64,000 nt of DNA from contig NC_070619.1 in the NCBI RefSeq assembly GCF_027172205.1, positions 1,250,001 through 1,314,000 on the forward strand. The letters are read 5' to 3'. The translations under genes were made by a program, and so were the position numbers. The notes beneath the pieces are model-generated. The model did not search any database. It was not told the origin of the DNA and was given only the letters and a program-made list of their open reading frames with translations. This document shows, one piece after another, positions 33,932 through 43,849 of this stretch. The first letter of the stretch is position 1. Each line of letters opens with the position of its first letter. This DNA is from Podarcis raffonei (lineage: Eukaryota > Chordata > Lepidosauria > Squamata > Lacertidae).

Positions 33932-34266
33932 CCCTCCCAGCATTGCTGCCTCTGGCCGTGGAGGTGCAGCACAGCGACTGTGGCTACTGGCCTCTGGTAG
34001 CCTTATCCCTTAGGGCAGGTTTGCAGCCTCTCTCCTTCAACTCTGATTTTCAAGGATTGGATTAATTCCATTGGACCAAATTTCTACCTGAACCCCCTTG
34101 GAAAATCTCTCACTTTCTTTGTGGATTTGTGCCAGTGGGGGGGCTCCAGGGGGTGGGATGGGGGAAGAGAAGTGACCAGCAGGGGTGGCACCCAGGGCAT
34201 TTGCTTGGAAATCCAAAAGTGTCCGCAGTAAGCAAGATTCTAGCACTGCAAGAGCTTCAGGTTTCT

Positions 34267-34270
<4 letters not shown>

Positions 34271-34307
<37 letters not shown>
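34271..34307. repeat. (AC)n microsatellite
   Basis: About 18 AC units. Confidence 0.95.
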
Positions 34308-34309
<2 letters not shown>

Positions 34310-34454
34310 CCAAGCAAGCAGGAGACATGGATGGAGATCAAGGACACCCACCAGCCAGGCAAAAGCTCTTGAGAAAGGCCACTGATAGGTGTGATCTGCA
34401 GAGAGTCCTGAGGACAAGATGAAGATGTCTGGAGAGGTGCATTTGGCTCCCAAG

Positions 34455-34967
34455 TGTCATGCACTGGTTGGATGCAGAGGAAGAGGGGGAGGAACTATCT
34501 GGGGAACCCCCCCAAGTGAAGAAGACTCAAAGCCTGGGGACTGACGGATGGTGGGACAATGATGAGTGATCAGAGAAAGAAGACTGAGAAGCGCTAGAAG
34601 CTGAAGAGGCAACAGTCAGCAGGGTGAGAGAGAGCAGTCCAGAATCAGAGGCAGCTGATGCAGGAGGCTGCCAGGAGGGAGAGGAGTCTGGCTGGGGAAG
34701 TAGCCTGGGGGGCCTCCCCTCCTGCTGTGACAAGCTCCCCTCTCATCTTGCAGAAGCAGGAAGAGCAAGTCTCAGAGCTCTTGTAGAAAGTCCTGGAGAG
34801 GAGGGGGCATGGATAAGGTTGTGGGGGGGTTGGGACTCTCTCTCGGAGACTTCATGGGGCCAGACTCACCATGCCAAGTCCACAGAGATTGTGCTTTTGC
34901 TAATAAATGGTTAACGCCAAGTTTGAACAGTGTGATTTGCTGCTGGCTGGCTGCTTTTTGGCATGCA
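34455..34967 (+). mobile_element. Solo LTR just upstream of the CYSTM gene 1 promoter
   Basis: A unit beginning TGTCATGCACTGG and ending TTTTTGGCATGCA. It shares GGTTAACGCCAAGTTTGAAC-type, GTGATTTGCTGCTGGCTGGC and a TAATAAATGG polyadenylation signal with the copies at 45738 and 61152. No adjacent target duplication was resolved, so the ends are approximate. It stops about 30 bp before the conserved CYSTM promoter block. An old fossil with no internal region. Confidence 0.6.
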
Positions 34968-35000
34968 GGCTCCCTGCCTCCCCTTCCCTATGTCCTCAGG

Positions 35001-35098
35001 CAGCCCCTCCTCCCCTGGAGGTGCGATGATGTCACAAAAGGCAGGTGAGGAAAGGGCCAGTTGGCTCCTGGTGTCAATCCTCCTGACTGACAGCTGAG
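35001..35098 (+). promoter_or_regulatory. CYSTM gene 1 promoter block (shared with gene 2)
   Basis: About 98 bp match the reverse strand at 48098-48203 with few differences. The match covers a CTCCCCTGGAGGTG block, a CRE-like TGATGTCA (35027-35034), a degenerate TATA-like CACAAAAGGC, an E-box CAGGTG with GAGGAAAGGG, and a CTCCTGACTGACAGCTGAG end. The shared block lies at the corresponding position upstream of both CYSTM genes, so it is read as the core promoter and start of exon 1. The transcription start is not fixed. Confidence 0.6.
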
Positions 35099-35193
35099 AT
35101 TGGTGGCTTCATCTCCCTCTCTCTTTCTGCCTTGGCTTGTTTTCGAATCCTGGCAAGTGGAGTTGTTGCTGCAGAGACCTCTGGCTCGGCTTG
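35065..35193 (+). other. CYSTM gene 1 non-coding exon 1 (predicted)
   Basis: The predicted 5'UTR exon follows the promoter block and ends at the donor TTG|GTGAGT (intron from 35194). It contains no ATG. The paired acceptor is at 37966-37967, giving an intron of about 2.8 kb that has gathered CR1, L2, LINE and LTR pieces. The exon start is approximate. Confidence 0.5.
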
Positions 35194-35544
35194 GTGAGTT
35201 GGCAGAGGAGGAACCAATCAGAAGCTCTCCTCCACCCCCTTCTCCCTCTCTTCCCGTCACTGGGAAGTTTCTGTCTCCTGCCCCCTTTCCACCAGGATGA
35301 GGCCTTTGGGGGTGTTATCCTTCCACTGGCAGAGGCAGCGGGGCGACTGGGATCCCAAGAGGGACAGCTGCTGTTCTGCTCAGGTCCTGCTTGCGAGGTT
35401 CCCAATGGTGGCATCGAGTTGACCTCTGGGAAAACAGGAGGTTGGGCAGTTTCAAACTGTTTTTAATATTGTGTTTTAATAGTTACAACCCACACTGGGA
35501 CCTTTGAGTGAAGGGCGAGTAATGCATTTTAATAGCAGGAGTAG

Positions 35545-35620
35545 AATCATAGAATTGTAGAGTTGGAAGGGAACCGGGTGGTCATCTAGTCCAACCCCCT
35601 GCAATGCAGGAATCCTGTAC
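35545..35620 (-). repeat. CR1-type tail fragment
   Basis: GAATCATAGAATTGTAGAGT followed by GGTCATCTAGTCCAACCCCC, inside CYSTM gene 1 intron 1. Confidence 0.75.
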
Positions 35621-35621
35621 A

Positions 35622-35850
35622 TTTTGGCAAAGCAATTTCCCCTAGCACAGCACATTTTTGCACGTTGTGTTCAGTATGATATGCATCTGTAGGCACACTT
35701 TACCCTAGTCCATGCATTTTTGTTCACATTACTTAGGTGCAGAAAAAGACACCAAAGTTCAGAGAGGTGCAAATTTCAAAGGATAGCTTTGTTTCATTCT
35801 TTCCGAAAGTGCAAATTAGGTCAGGTTTACCATTCAATGCAAACCAAATC
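35622..35850. repeat. Uncharacterised AT-rich interspersed repeat
   Basis: Shares blocks such as GCAATTTCC, CACATTTTTG, CATGCATTTT, GTTCACATTACT and GAGAGGTGCAAATTTCAAAG with 55395-55550, 56795-56950, 60050-60300 and 60710-60950. The family is not recognised. Confidence 0.45.
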
Positions 35851-36511
35851 AGGTTGCTCCCCCACCCCCAGTCCCTAGTCCCTAGTGACTGATGCCAGAC
35901 GAAATAAATACAACGTTTTGCGTGTGTGGCTCAGAACACAGACACTTCTCAGTCTTCCTTCTCCTTTTGCAGGATCCCCAAGGTGTCTCTCTCATTGTGC
36001 TCTTGGGGGGCTTGCAAAAGTCACATGCTTGGGCCAGGACACAGGTGCTGCTGCTGTTAACGCAACAGACTAATGCTGTTATTGTACAAGGGGAAGGAGC
36101 AGAGGGGTGTTGGCACATGATCTCTAGCAGATAAAGATGCTTCTTTCTCAGAAGACCTGCAATTGATGACGCAGGCTTTGTCCCACAGGCTGAGAGCCTT
36201 AGATCTTTCTTCAGAAAAAGGAAGTCAACATGTGCCAACAGTCAAACAGGTGTACATTGCAGATATTGTGAGCCATATCTTTCACCGAGCATCAGTCTGG
36301 TTCACTGGGCTTCAGTTTGATTTAGAAGGAACCAAGGACAGGGAGCGGGGGTGAGAAAGTGAATTCAGTGTGCATTTGAAGGCCAATCCATTAAACTGGC
36401 ACTTTCCGTAACAATGCGGGAATCAAAACACAGTCCTCTGAAATTCACACTCATCTGAAATTTGCAATTCAGGTCTCCAGCCAAAGCATGTTTGCAAAAG
36501 TGCACCTATTA

Positions 36512-36720
36512 TAATCAGAGAACTGTAGAGTTAGAAGGGACCTCCAAGGATCCTCTAGCCCAACCCCCTGCAGGAGTCACAGCTAAAAAATATCTGAAAG
36601 ATATCCAATGTCGTGTTAAAAAGTTCCAAGGAAGGAGAGTCCGCCATCTTCCGAAGGAGTCTGTTCCACTCTTGAACGGCTCTTAACGCCAGGAAGTTCT
36701 CCCTGATGTCAAGTCAGAAT
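36512..36720 (-). repeat. CR1 LINE 3' end fragment
   Basis: AGAGAACTGTAGAGTTAGAA, CCTCTAGCCCAACCCCCTGC and CCAAGGAAGGAGAGTCCGCC in reverse. Confidence 0.75.
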
Positions 36721-36754
36721 CCCAAGGGAGAAGGCAAAAGGGAGGAACAACTTC

Positions 36755-37159
36755 TCTCAATACACTTTCTCCATGCCAAAGACCTCCATTGGCTCCCAGT
36801 ACGTTTCCGAGCACAATTCAAAGTGTTTAAAGCCCTAAATGGCCTCGGCCCAGTAGACCTGAAGGAGCATCTCCACCCCCATTGTTTTGCCTGGACACGG
36901 AGGTCCAGCACCGATGGCCTTCTGGGGATTCCCTCACTTGGGGAGCAAAGCTACAGGGAACCAGGCAGAGGGCCTTCTCGGTAGTGGTGTGGAACGCCCT
37001 CCCGTCAGATGTCAAAGGCATAAACAACTGCCTGAAATTTAGAAGACATCTGAAGGGAAGTTTTTAATGTGTGACATTTTAATGTATTTTTAATCTTTGT
37101 TGGAAGCTGCCCAGAGTGGCTGGGGAAACCCAGCCAGGTGGGCGGGGTACAAATAATAA

Positions 37160-37207
<48 letters not shown>
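36755..37207 (+). repeat. L2 LINE ORF end with (ATT)n tail
   Basis: The sense frame reads DLHWLPVRFRAQFKVFKALN and GLGPVDLKEHLHPH, then the AFSVVVWNALPSDVKGINN block. It ends in the GGGGAAACCCAGCCAGGTGG 3'UTR and an ATT microsatellite at 37155-37207. Confidence 0.9.
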
Positions 37208-37214
37208 TTATGAA

Positions 37215-37870
37215 CTTCTGCCATGTCACCTTGGTGCTGCTAACGCAGCAACAACAACACAGGAGGCAGCAGATACAAGTCACCCTCCTTGCCGCCAAGT
37301 GCTTTGTATGGACTGGACACAGAGGAATGGTGGGAGGAACCAGCTGGGGAACACGAAGGGGAGAGCCTCCAGAAGAAAAAGGGGAACAGACTTGGAAGAG
37401 GTGTCCGAAGGGCTTAGTGAGCAAGGGGAGTCTGTGGCAGAAGCTGAAGCAGGAGAGGAAGGACACTTCAGCCTGTGAAGAGGCCTGGCTGTCTCCCCCT
37501 CCTGCTGCGACCAGCTCCCCTCCCTGCTTGTCTCCCAGAACCAGGAGAGGCATGCAAAGGGCGGAGGAGAGGTTGGCTGCAAGCTGGCGTAGACTCTGCT
37601 TGCTTGGGGAAAGCCCTGGAGAGGAGGGGACTTAGATCTGCAGAAGGAGGTGGGCCTCTCAGTCTTGGCAACTGGTTTTCCTGGAGTGAGACCACCAGGA
37701 ATGAGCTGCTCTGTTCCTTAGGCCTGACAGGGAACCAAGTGTATGAAGAGTGTGGTTTTGCTGATCACGAGTTAACTCAGACTTCAAACTGTGTGGTTAC
37801 TGGCCGGTATCTTCCTGTGACATAGTTTGACTTCACCCCCATTGTCTCTGGAGACATACAGAGGCCGACT
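37215..37870 (+). repeat. LINE 3'UTR fragment split by an LTR
   Basis: CACCTTGGTGCTGCTAACGC at 37226 and TTTGACTTCACCCCCATTG at about 37827 are adjacent in the copy at 17145-17240. Here about 570 bp intervene, including the LTR at about 37304-37821. Confidence 0.5.
37304..37821 (+). mobile_element. LTR copy inside CYSTM gene 1 intron
   Basis: Starts near TGTATGGACTGGACACAGAG and shares GTGGGAGGAACCAGCTGGGG, GGGCTTAGTGAGCAAGGGGA and GCTGATCACGAGTTAACTC-type blocks with the LTRs at 34455 and 45738. It ends near CCTGTGACA. A fossil with no internal region; the ends are approximate. Confidence 0.55.
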
Positions 37871-37967
37871 CAACCATGCCACCTCCCCTATCATGTATTT
37901 TTTTTTGGGGGGGGGGGTTATTTCATTTCCTCCCGGGTGCCACATTCTCTGTCTTTTTCTTTTCCAG

Positions 37968-38088
37968 CATAGATTTGTGACATCTCCTCTGCTGCTCCAG
38001 TTCCTACGTCACATTTCGAGTTTCCTTCCCTTTGGAAGAAAGGCCTCTTGTCTGCTGGCAGCCTTTCCGAAGTGGATGGGGGATATTC
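37968..38088 (+). other. CYSTM gene 1 5'UTR part of exon 2
   Basis: Starts after a strong polypyrimidine-CAG acceptor with CATAGATTTGTGACATCTCC. This leader resembles that of gene 2 (CCCAGACATGTGACCTCCCC after its own acceptor). The shared spliced leader supports the gene structure and common origin. Confidence 0.6.
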
Positions 38089-38445
38089 ATGGACCATTCA
38101 AAACCTCCGCCATCCCAGGGAGGCCTTAATCCAAATGCCTCCCAGCCCCAGCAACCGGGGGCGCACCCATCTTCTCAGTCATATGCCGGCTACCCGCCAG
38201 GGCCATACCCGTCTGCTTATTCCACCTACCCGGCATACGCACCGCCATACGGGTACCAGGGCTACCAGGCCTACCCTGCCCCTCTGCCTTCGGGACTAGC
38301 CTATGGGCCTGGGCCTGGACACCCCGTGTACATCATAGAAGAGCGGAAGGAGCCCTCCACCTTGGCCACCTGCCTGGCCGCTTGCTGGGCCACCCTCTGC
38401 TGCTGCTGCGTCTGGGACATCTTGACGGCCCCCCGGCTACCATGA
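38089..38445 (+). CDS. CYSTM-type cysteine-rich tail protein, gene 1
   Basis: 118 codons in one exon, starting MDHSKPPPSQGG and ending LTAPRLP. Residues 1-85 are a Pro/Tyr/Gly-rich low-complexity region with YPPGPYPS-, YPAYAPPYGYQGYQ-type repeats. Residues about 87-114 are the CYSTM module: VYIIEERKEPST, then a short hydrophobic stretch holding C-x3-C-x5-CCCC-VWDILT. Human CYSTM1 has the same plan (N-terminal PPPYPG, VYVVED, then C-x3-C-x5-CCCC-LWDMLT), so family membership is firm. CYSTM proteins are thought to be anchored in membranes through this cysteine-rich, probably palmitoylated tail; the function is poorly known. An acceptor (CTTTTTCTTTTCCAG) ends at 37967 and the exon starts at 37968. 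A 17-codon upstream ORF starting at 38076 overlaps the start. AATAAA at 38515-38520 is the likely polyadenylation signal. Its convergent paralogue is at 46553-46837. Confidence 0.85.
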   Translation: MDHSKPPPSQGGLNPNASQPQQPGAHPSSQSYAGYPPGPYPSAYSTYPAYAPPYGYQGYQAYPAPLPSGLAYGPGPGHPVYIIEERKEPSTLATCLAACWATLCCCCVWDILTAPRLP

Positions 38446-38514
38446 AGGGCCTCTCAGGACCTCGGCTGTGGATTCCCGTGCCTCCTCCTCCTCCTCTCCA
38501 GCTTTGAGCACTGT

Positions 38515-38520
38515 AATAAA
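38515..38520 (+). terminator. AATAAA polyadenylation signal of CYSTM gene 1
   Basis: Canonical hexamer 70 bp after the stop codon, on the coding strand. Confidence 0.75.
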
Positions 38521-38566
38521 ATATTTGATTTGCACAGCAATACAAGTCTGTGGTAGACTTGGCCTT

Positions 38567-38715
38567 AAGAACTTAGGCAGAGGCCTGCTGGGTCAAGCCC
38601 ACCAAACCCAGCGTCTTGTGGGGATGCTCCAAGGGGAAGCCCACAAGCCCACCCTGTGCGCCACAGCCCCCTCCCCTCCTGAGGTTTCCACATTCACCTT
38701 CCTGTGGTCCATCAG
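38567..38715 (-). repeat. CR1-family 3'UTR fragment
   Basis: GCCTGCTGGGTCAAGCCCAC and GGGGAAGCCCACAAGC in reverse. Confidence 0.5.
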
Positions 38716-38729
38716 GACATTCCTTATGG

Positions 38730-38867
38730 CAGCGCTTCTCAGCCTGTGGGTCCCCAGATGTTGTTGGACTACAACTCCCATCATCCCTGAGCTCTGGCCT
38801 TGCTAGCTAGGGGTGATGGGAGTTGTAGTTCTGCAACACCTGGGGACCCACAGGTTGAGAAAGGCTG
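38730..38867. mobile_element. Palindromic hAT MITE with 8-bp target duplication
   Basis: 138 bp whose arms pair (CAGCGCTTCTCAGCCTGTGG with CCACAGGTTGAGAAAGGCTG; ACTACAACTCCCATCATCCC with its complement). CCTTATGG flanks both ends exactly (38722-38729 and 38868-38875). Eight-base duplications are diagnostic of hAT transposition. A relative lies at 58466-58601. Confidence 0.9.
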
Positions 38868-38965
38868 CCTTATGGGCTCTTCCATGCTGCTTCCATATGG
38901 ACACTGGCCTGAAGGAGGACAGTCGTGTTGTGGGCACCCACCTTTTATGAGGCACATGCATGGCC

Positions 38966-39110
38966 ATAGAATCACAGAACCATAGAGGGGCTGGAAGGGA
39001 CCCTGAGGGCCATCTAGTCCAACCCCCTGTGATGCAGGGATATGCCGCTGTCCCATGTGGGGATCGAACCTGCAATCTTGGCGTTGTCAGCACCATTAGC
39101 TGAGCTGTAT
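38966..39110 (-). repeat. SINE with tRNA-like head and CR1-type tail
   Basis: Tail AGAATCACAGAACCATAGAG and CCATCTAGTCCAACCCCC, then GTGGGGATCGAACCTGCAAT and ATTAGCTGAGCTG, the reverse of the head. Confidence 0.7.
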
Positions 39111-39329
39111 GTTCCAAATGTTCCTCTTCCCATGTTCCCCCTGCACACCTTCTGTTCTTTTTTCAGAACTCAGAAAACATGGCTTGTTTTTATTTTTTTA
39201 ACACAGTGCAATGGCTGCACAATTTCTTCACATGCAGATGACCTACAGCACAGCTGCTCTAACCAGTTAACCGCCTGTGTAGATGGCGCTCCAGCCAGTT
39301 CCTTTCTTCCCTCTAAAAACCTGCTCTAC

Positions 39330-39330
<1 letters not shown>

Positions 39331-39365
<35 letters not shown>

Positions 39366-39790
39366 TTATTATTTATACCCCGCCCATCTGGCTGGGCCTC
39401 CCCAGCCACTCTGGGCGGCTTCCATAAAAACCAAAAATACAGTAAAATATCACACATTAAAAACTTCCCTGAACAGGGCTGCCTTAAGATGTCTTCTGAA
39501 TGTCAGGTAGTTGTTTATCTCTTTGACATCTGCTGGAAGGGCATTCCACAGGGCGGGCGCCACTACCGAGAAGGCCCTCTGCCTGGTTCCCTGTAGCTTT
39601 GCTTCTCGCAATGAGGGAACCGCCAGAAGGCCCTCGGCACTGGACCTCAGCGTCCGGGCAGAATGATGGGGGTGGAGACGCTCCTTCAGGTATACTGGAC
39701 CGAGGCCGTTTAGGGCTTTAAAGGTCAGCACCAACACTTTGAATTGTGCTCGGAAACGTACTGGGAGCCAATGTAGCTCTACCACCTTAA
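39331..39790 (-). repeat. L2 LINE ORF end with (AAT)n tail, reverse
   Basis: The minus frame reads LHWLPVRFRAQFKVLVLTFK, then ALNGLGPVYLKERLHP, AFSVVAPALWNALPADVK and TFRRHLKAALFREVF, a well-preserved C-terminal L2 ORF. The 3'UTR and microsatellite occupy 39331-39450. Good preservation suggests a younger copy than those at 0.4 and 47 kb. Confidence 0.9.
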
Positions 39791-39884
39791 CCACCCCCTT
39801 TCCCAATAGTATTAAATTTATATTCTTTTCACACTCCATCGCTGCCCCCCTCCATTGCAGCTGCATATGAATGTGCTCAAGTGA

Positions 39885-40125
39885 GCCAGTGTGGTGTAGT
39901 GGTTAGGAGTGGTAGACTCGTAACCTGGTGAACCGGGTTCGCTTCCCCGCTCCTCCACCTGCAGCTGCTGGGTGACCTTGGCCAGTCACACTTCTCTGAA
40001 GTCTCAGCCCAACTCACCTCACAGAGTGTTTGTTGTGGGGAGGAAGGGAAAGGAGAATGTGAGCCGCTTTGAGACTCCTTAATGGGAATCAAATCCAAAC
40101 TCCTCCTCCTCTTCTTCAAGTGTGC
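39885..40125 (+). repeat. tRNA-derived SINE, full-length variant
   Basis: CAGTGTGGTGTAGTGGTTAG, then GAACCGGGTTCGCTTCCCC (B box), CTGGGTGACCTTGGCCAGTC, GTTTGTTGTGGGGAGGAAGG and GAGCCGCTTTGAGACTCCTT, ending in a CTC/TTC-rich tail. Confidence 0.8.
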
Positions 40126-40789
40126 ATGTGTGATGATCATGAGAGGGGAAGGCAGAATTTAACTCTTTCCACACAAACAGTGGTCCCACTCCACATCTGG
40201 GACTGGAGGAAGGGGAAGTCTACCCTCTTGCCTAGAGGATCCCCTTTACACCCCAGGCGCCTGGAAAGAGGGTTGTTATCCCCCTTCCGGCTTAAAGAAG
40301 AACAGAAGCAACAGCATCCTGACAAACCTTCCACACCTGGAAGCACCCTTAGTTTGCAGCCTTGTCCAATACAGTTGTTGAACAGATGTTATGAATGACA
40401 ACCGTCACCAGCTCCAACCATGGCACTTGTGTCAGGGAAAGGGGATGGAAAGTAGAGGCTGGAACCTAATGGAAGTTAAAACAGGGAAATTCACAGCAGG
40501 GGGGGCGAAATGCTATTCCCGCTTTTCCACTGCAATGACCTTCAACCATCCCCAGTCCTGTCCGAAGGGCTAGGGGGCCCTTCCTGAACACACACACACA
40601 CACCGGACATATGTTCAATTACAAATGCTCCAACATTTTCCAGGAAGAAACCAAGACTCCCCCCTCCATCATCCCACTGCTGCCACTTGCCGACTCGCAC
40701 ACCCTGACATCACATCCGCTATCACCGCTTGCCTGTGTGAAACACAAGAGCAGTCAAGTACAACATTCCTAGAGTGAACATGTTTACAC
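40126..40789. other. No gene recognised
   Basis: Apparently unique sequence with a short (AC)n at about 40590-40605. Confidence 0.4.
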
Positions 40790-41625
40790 ATAGAATCATA
40801 GAATGATAGAGTTGGAAGAGACCACAAGGGCCATCGAGTCCAACCCCCTGCCAAGCAGGAAACACCATCAGAGCACTCCTGACATATGGTTGTCAAGCCT
40901 CTGCTTAAAGACCTCCAAAGAAGGAGACGCCACCACACTCCTTGGCAGCAAATTCCACTGTCAAACAGCTCTTACTGTCAGGAAGTTCTTCCTAATGTTT
41001 AGGTGGAATCTTCTTTCTTGTAGTTTGGATCCATTGCTCCGTGTCCGCTTCTCTGGAGCAGCAGAAAACAACCTTTCTCCCTCCTCTATGTGACATCCTT
41101 TTATATATTTGAACATGGCTATCATATCACCCCTTAACCTCCTCTTCTCCAGGCTAAACATGCCCAGCTCCCTTAGCCGTTCCTCATAAGGCATCGTTTC
41201 CAGGCCTTTGACCATTTTGGTTGCCCTCCTCTGGACACGTTCCAGTTTGTCAGTGTCCTTCTTGAACTGTGGCGCCCAGAACTGGACACAGTACTCCAGG
41301 TGAGGTCTGACCAGAGCAGAATACAGTGGCACTATTACTTCCCTTGATCTAGATGCTATACTCCTATTGATGCAGCCCAGAATTGCATTGGCTTTTTTAG
41401 CTGCCGCGTCACACTGTTGGCTTATGTCTAGTTTGTGGTCAACCAAGACTCTTAGATCCTTTTCACATGTAGTGCTCTCAAGCCAGGTGTCACCCATCTT
41501 GTATTTGTGCCTCTCATTTTTTTTGCCCAAGTGCAATACTTTACATTTCTCCCTGTTAAAGTTCATCTTGTTTGTTTTGGCCCAGTTCTCTAGTCTGTCA
41601 AGGTCGTGAGGGGAAATGTTTGTCC
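40790..41625 (-). repeat. CR1 LINE, 3' third of reverse transcriptase ORF and 3'UTR
   Basis: From about 41625 down, the minus strand encodes DLDRLENWAKTNKMNFNREK, then [54 protein letters not shown] and YEERLRELGMFSLEKRRLRG, the C-terminal RT/thumb region of CR1. The 3'UTR ends in ATTCTATGATTCTATG-type repeats at 40790. About 220 codons stay open, so the copy is fairly young. It is 5'-truncated at the LTR-like sequence beginning near 41628. Confidence 0.95.
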
Positions 41626-41627
41626 AG

Positions 41628-42010
41628 CCAGCAGGTAAACTTCCTGTTTCCTTCTGGGCTGGGACAGACTTCCTCTGCATGTGACTAGAGGTGGGCGTGG
41701 CCTCACCTGTGCAGGTAACAACAAAAGCACAGGGCAGGACAGCCATCTCTCTATGACTATTTTGTCAAAGAAGCAACATCTGCTTAGCCAAAGATGCTCT
41801 CTTCCAGCCAAGAGAGGATAAAGAGACTGTCTCCTTATGAGATAGTTTCCAGGTGTATGTTACTTTTCTAAGCTAAGTCTGCTTTCTGGGATCCGATTGT
41901 GAACAGAATGTGAGTGAGTAAACTCTTTTTATACTTTTATAGAAAACTCTGTCGTGTCATATCTTTTATGAGGGAATAAGGGGAAAATACCAGAACAGTT
42001 ATTATAGAGG
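41628..42010 (+). mobile_element. Possible LTR abutting CR1
   Basis: Begins TGTTTGTCCAGCCAGCAGG exactly where the CR1 stops and contains GGTGGGCGTGGCC, GGATAAAGAGAC and a CTTTTTATACTTTTATAG region. No target duplication or internal domain was found. The outer end (near 42000) is approximate. Confidence 0.35.
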
Positions 42011-42658
42011 CTTTAGCAAGCGTGAGCAAACACATCTACTGTGAGTTTAAAAAGGGGGGGGGGGTTACTCTGCTAAATTGTGAACTTGTTTACACAAGTT
42101 GGAAAGGCTATAATCAAACAATATATCCTCTCCTGCATCCCTGAACATTCCCACAGCCTGCCTAACCCCACCACCACCACTGCCACTTGCTGTCCTGTAG
42201 CCTTACTGGCTTGCTTGTGTGCACGCCTGCCACTGTGCCCTAGTGGTGCCCTGCCGCTCTGCCACGTGCCACCGCCTGCCCCCAAGCGCACACAAGGAGG
42301 GCCACAGTGACATCCTTCCACAAGCAGCCCTGTGTTTCAGGGGGCTGTGGCCCTCCTGGCGTGTGGGGCAGGCGGCAATGGCCAGTCAGCAAGGTGCAGA
42401 ACCGAAAGAGCACGGGCTAAAAGAGAACCTTTTGGTGCCACGCTGTTTTGGTTCCCCTTGGCTGAAATCCCGGGAAATCCCAGGGTGGAATCAGAAGCCG
42501 GGGCAGCTACTGTAATTCCGCAAAGTCCCTGTAAAAATGGGACAGTTAGAGGGTCTGCAATTAGGGCTTCAAAAACCCTAATTAAAATTGGCCCTGCCCA
42601 CCAAATTGAATTTGGGCCAGATATGGGGGTGGGGGTGCATAGCCCCAGCATATACTAT

Positions 42659-43349
42659 CAGGGCTGGATTTCAGTTTGATGAGGCCTTCGGCTACTGAAG
42701 GTAATGGGGCCCTTCCTATGTCCAGCTGTCCTTTGTCATCAACAAATTGTCACTTTTTTTTGTGTTGAATATATGATATATGGTAATTTATGGACCTAAT
42801 AGGTATCTCAAACCATTTGCACATGTTGCTCTGCAACCAGTTCATGCAGAATGTCGGCACCCTATATATAGAAAGGAGCAAACCAGGGATATTTTAGGGA
42901 GCAGGCGAGCAGGCAGGGCCCAGGACTTGCATCATAGGAGCCAGCACAACACAAAACACGGTTGGTGCATGTAGGTGTTATTTTATTATTTTATCTTATA
43001 TTTTGGAGATGTACACCCAGTCTTTTTCCTTTAAATTTTTTGGGGCCCCCAAGAGAGTGGGATCCTAAGCTAGAGCTTGTTTAGCTTATACAGTGGTACC
43101 TCGGGTTACAGACACTTCAGGTTACAGGCGCTTCAGGTTACAGACTCCGCTAACCCAGAAATAGTGCTTCAGGTTAAGAACTTTGCTTCAGGATGAGAAC
43201 AAAATCGTGCTCTGGCGGCGCAGCGGCAGCAGGAGGCCCCATTAGCTAAAGTGGTGCTTCAGGTTAAGAACAGTTTCAGGTTAAGAACAGACCTCTGGAA
43301 TGAATGAAGTACTTAACCCGAGGTACCACTGTACGTAAATCCGGCACTG
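42659..43349. mobile_element. hAT-like element split by a Tigger-type MITE
   Basis: The ends are inverted: CAGGGCTGGATTT at 42659 and AAATCCGGCACTG ending at 43349. No clean 8-bp duplication was found. About 450 bp of its own sequence remain around the MITE at 43091-43331. Confidence 0.5.
43091..43331. mobile_element. Tigger-type (Tc1/mariner) MITE, copy 1
   Basis: 241 bp with terminal inverted repeats CAGTGGTACCTCGGGTTA / TAACCCGAGGTACCACTG and TA on both sides. The interior repeats the motif CTTCAGGTTA. TA duplication and CAGTGGTACCTCG ends are typical of the Tigger group. Confidence 0.9.
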
Positions 43350-43384
43350 TCTATGGCAAAGTGTAGCATAATGTTAGTGCCATA

Positions 43385-43510
43385 CTATGACCTGGGAGAC
43401 CAGGGTTCGAATCCCCCCTCGGCCATGTAGCTCACTGGGTGACGTTGGGCCAGTCACTCCCTCTTAGGGTTGCTGTGAAGATAAACTGGGGAGGGAGAAG
43501 CCATGTCCAC
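43385..43510 (+). repeat. tRNA-derived SINE (head partly lost)
   Basis: GACCTGGGAGACCAGGGTTC, GAATCCCCCCTCGGCCATG and CACTGGGTGACGTTGGGCCA. Confidence 0.75.
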
Positions 43511-43849
43511 CCCCTTGGGCTTCTTGACGAGGTAGGAAGGCGTCATGTGATAAAAACAGAAACAAATATTAGCGAGAAGGACATACAGAGGTGCGTCTTA
43601 TAAGGGGAAATCTCTTTGCAAAAATGAGTATTTTGAGGAAATTGCAAGTAAATGTATGGTAGGAGAAAAGGGCATGAGAATGAAGAATGTCCATGAGGGG
43701 GTTTCGTTTTTGTTTTTTGTATTAAAACAAAACTAGAAATGCAGAGAATCAAACTTAAGATTGGAGAAAATGAGAAACTGAGATGAGCAGATTCCTAATT
43801 ACTTGCTACGATTTCGGTGCTGTATGACCTTCTTGTGTTTATAGCTATA

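Noticed and set aside
40961-41746. 261-codon minus-strand ORF as a host gene
   Set aside because: The translation is the C-terminal part of CR1 reverse transcriptase, with upstream codons from the neighbouring insert.
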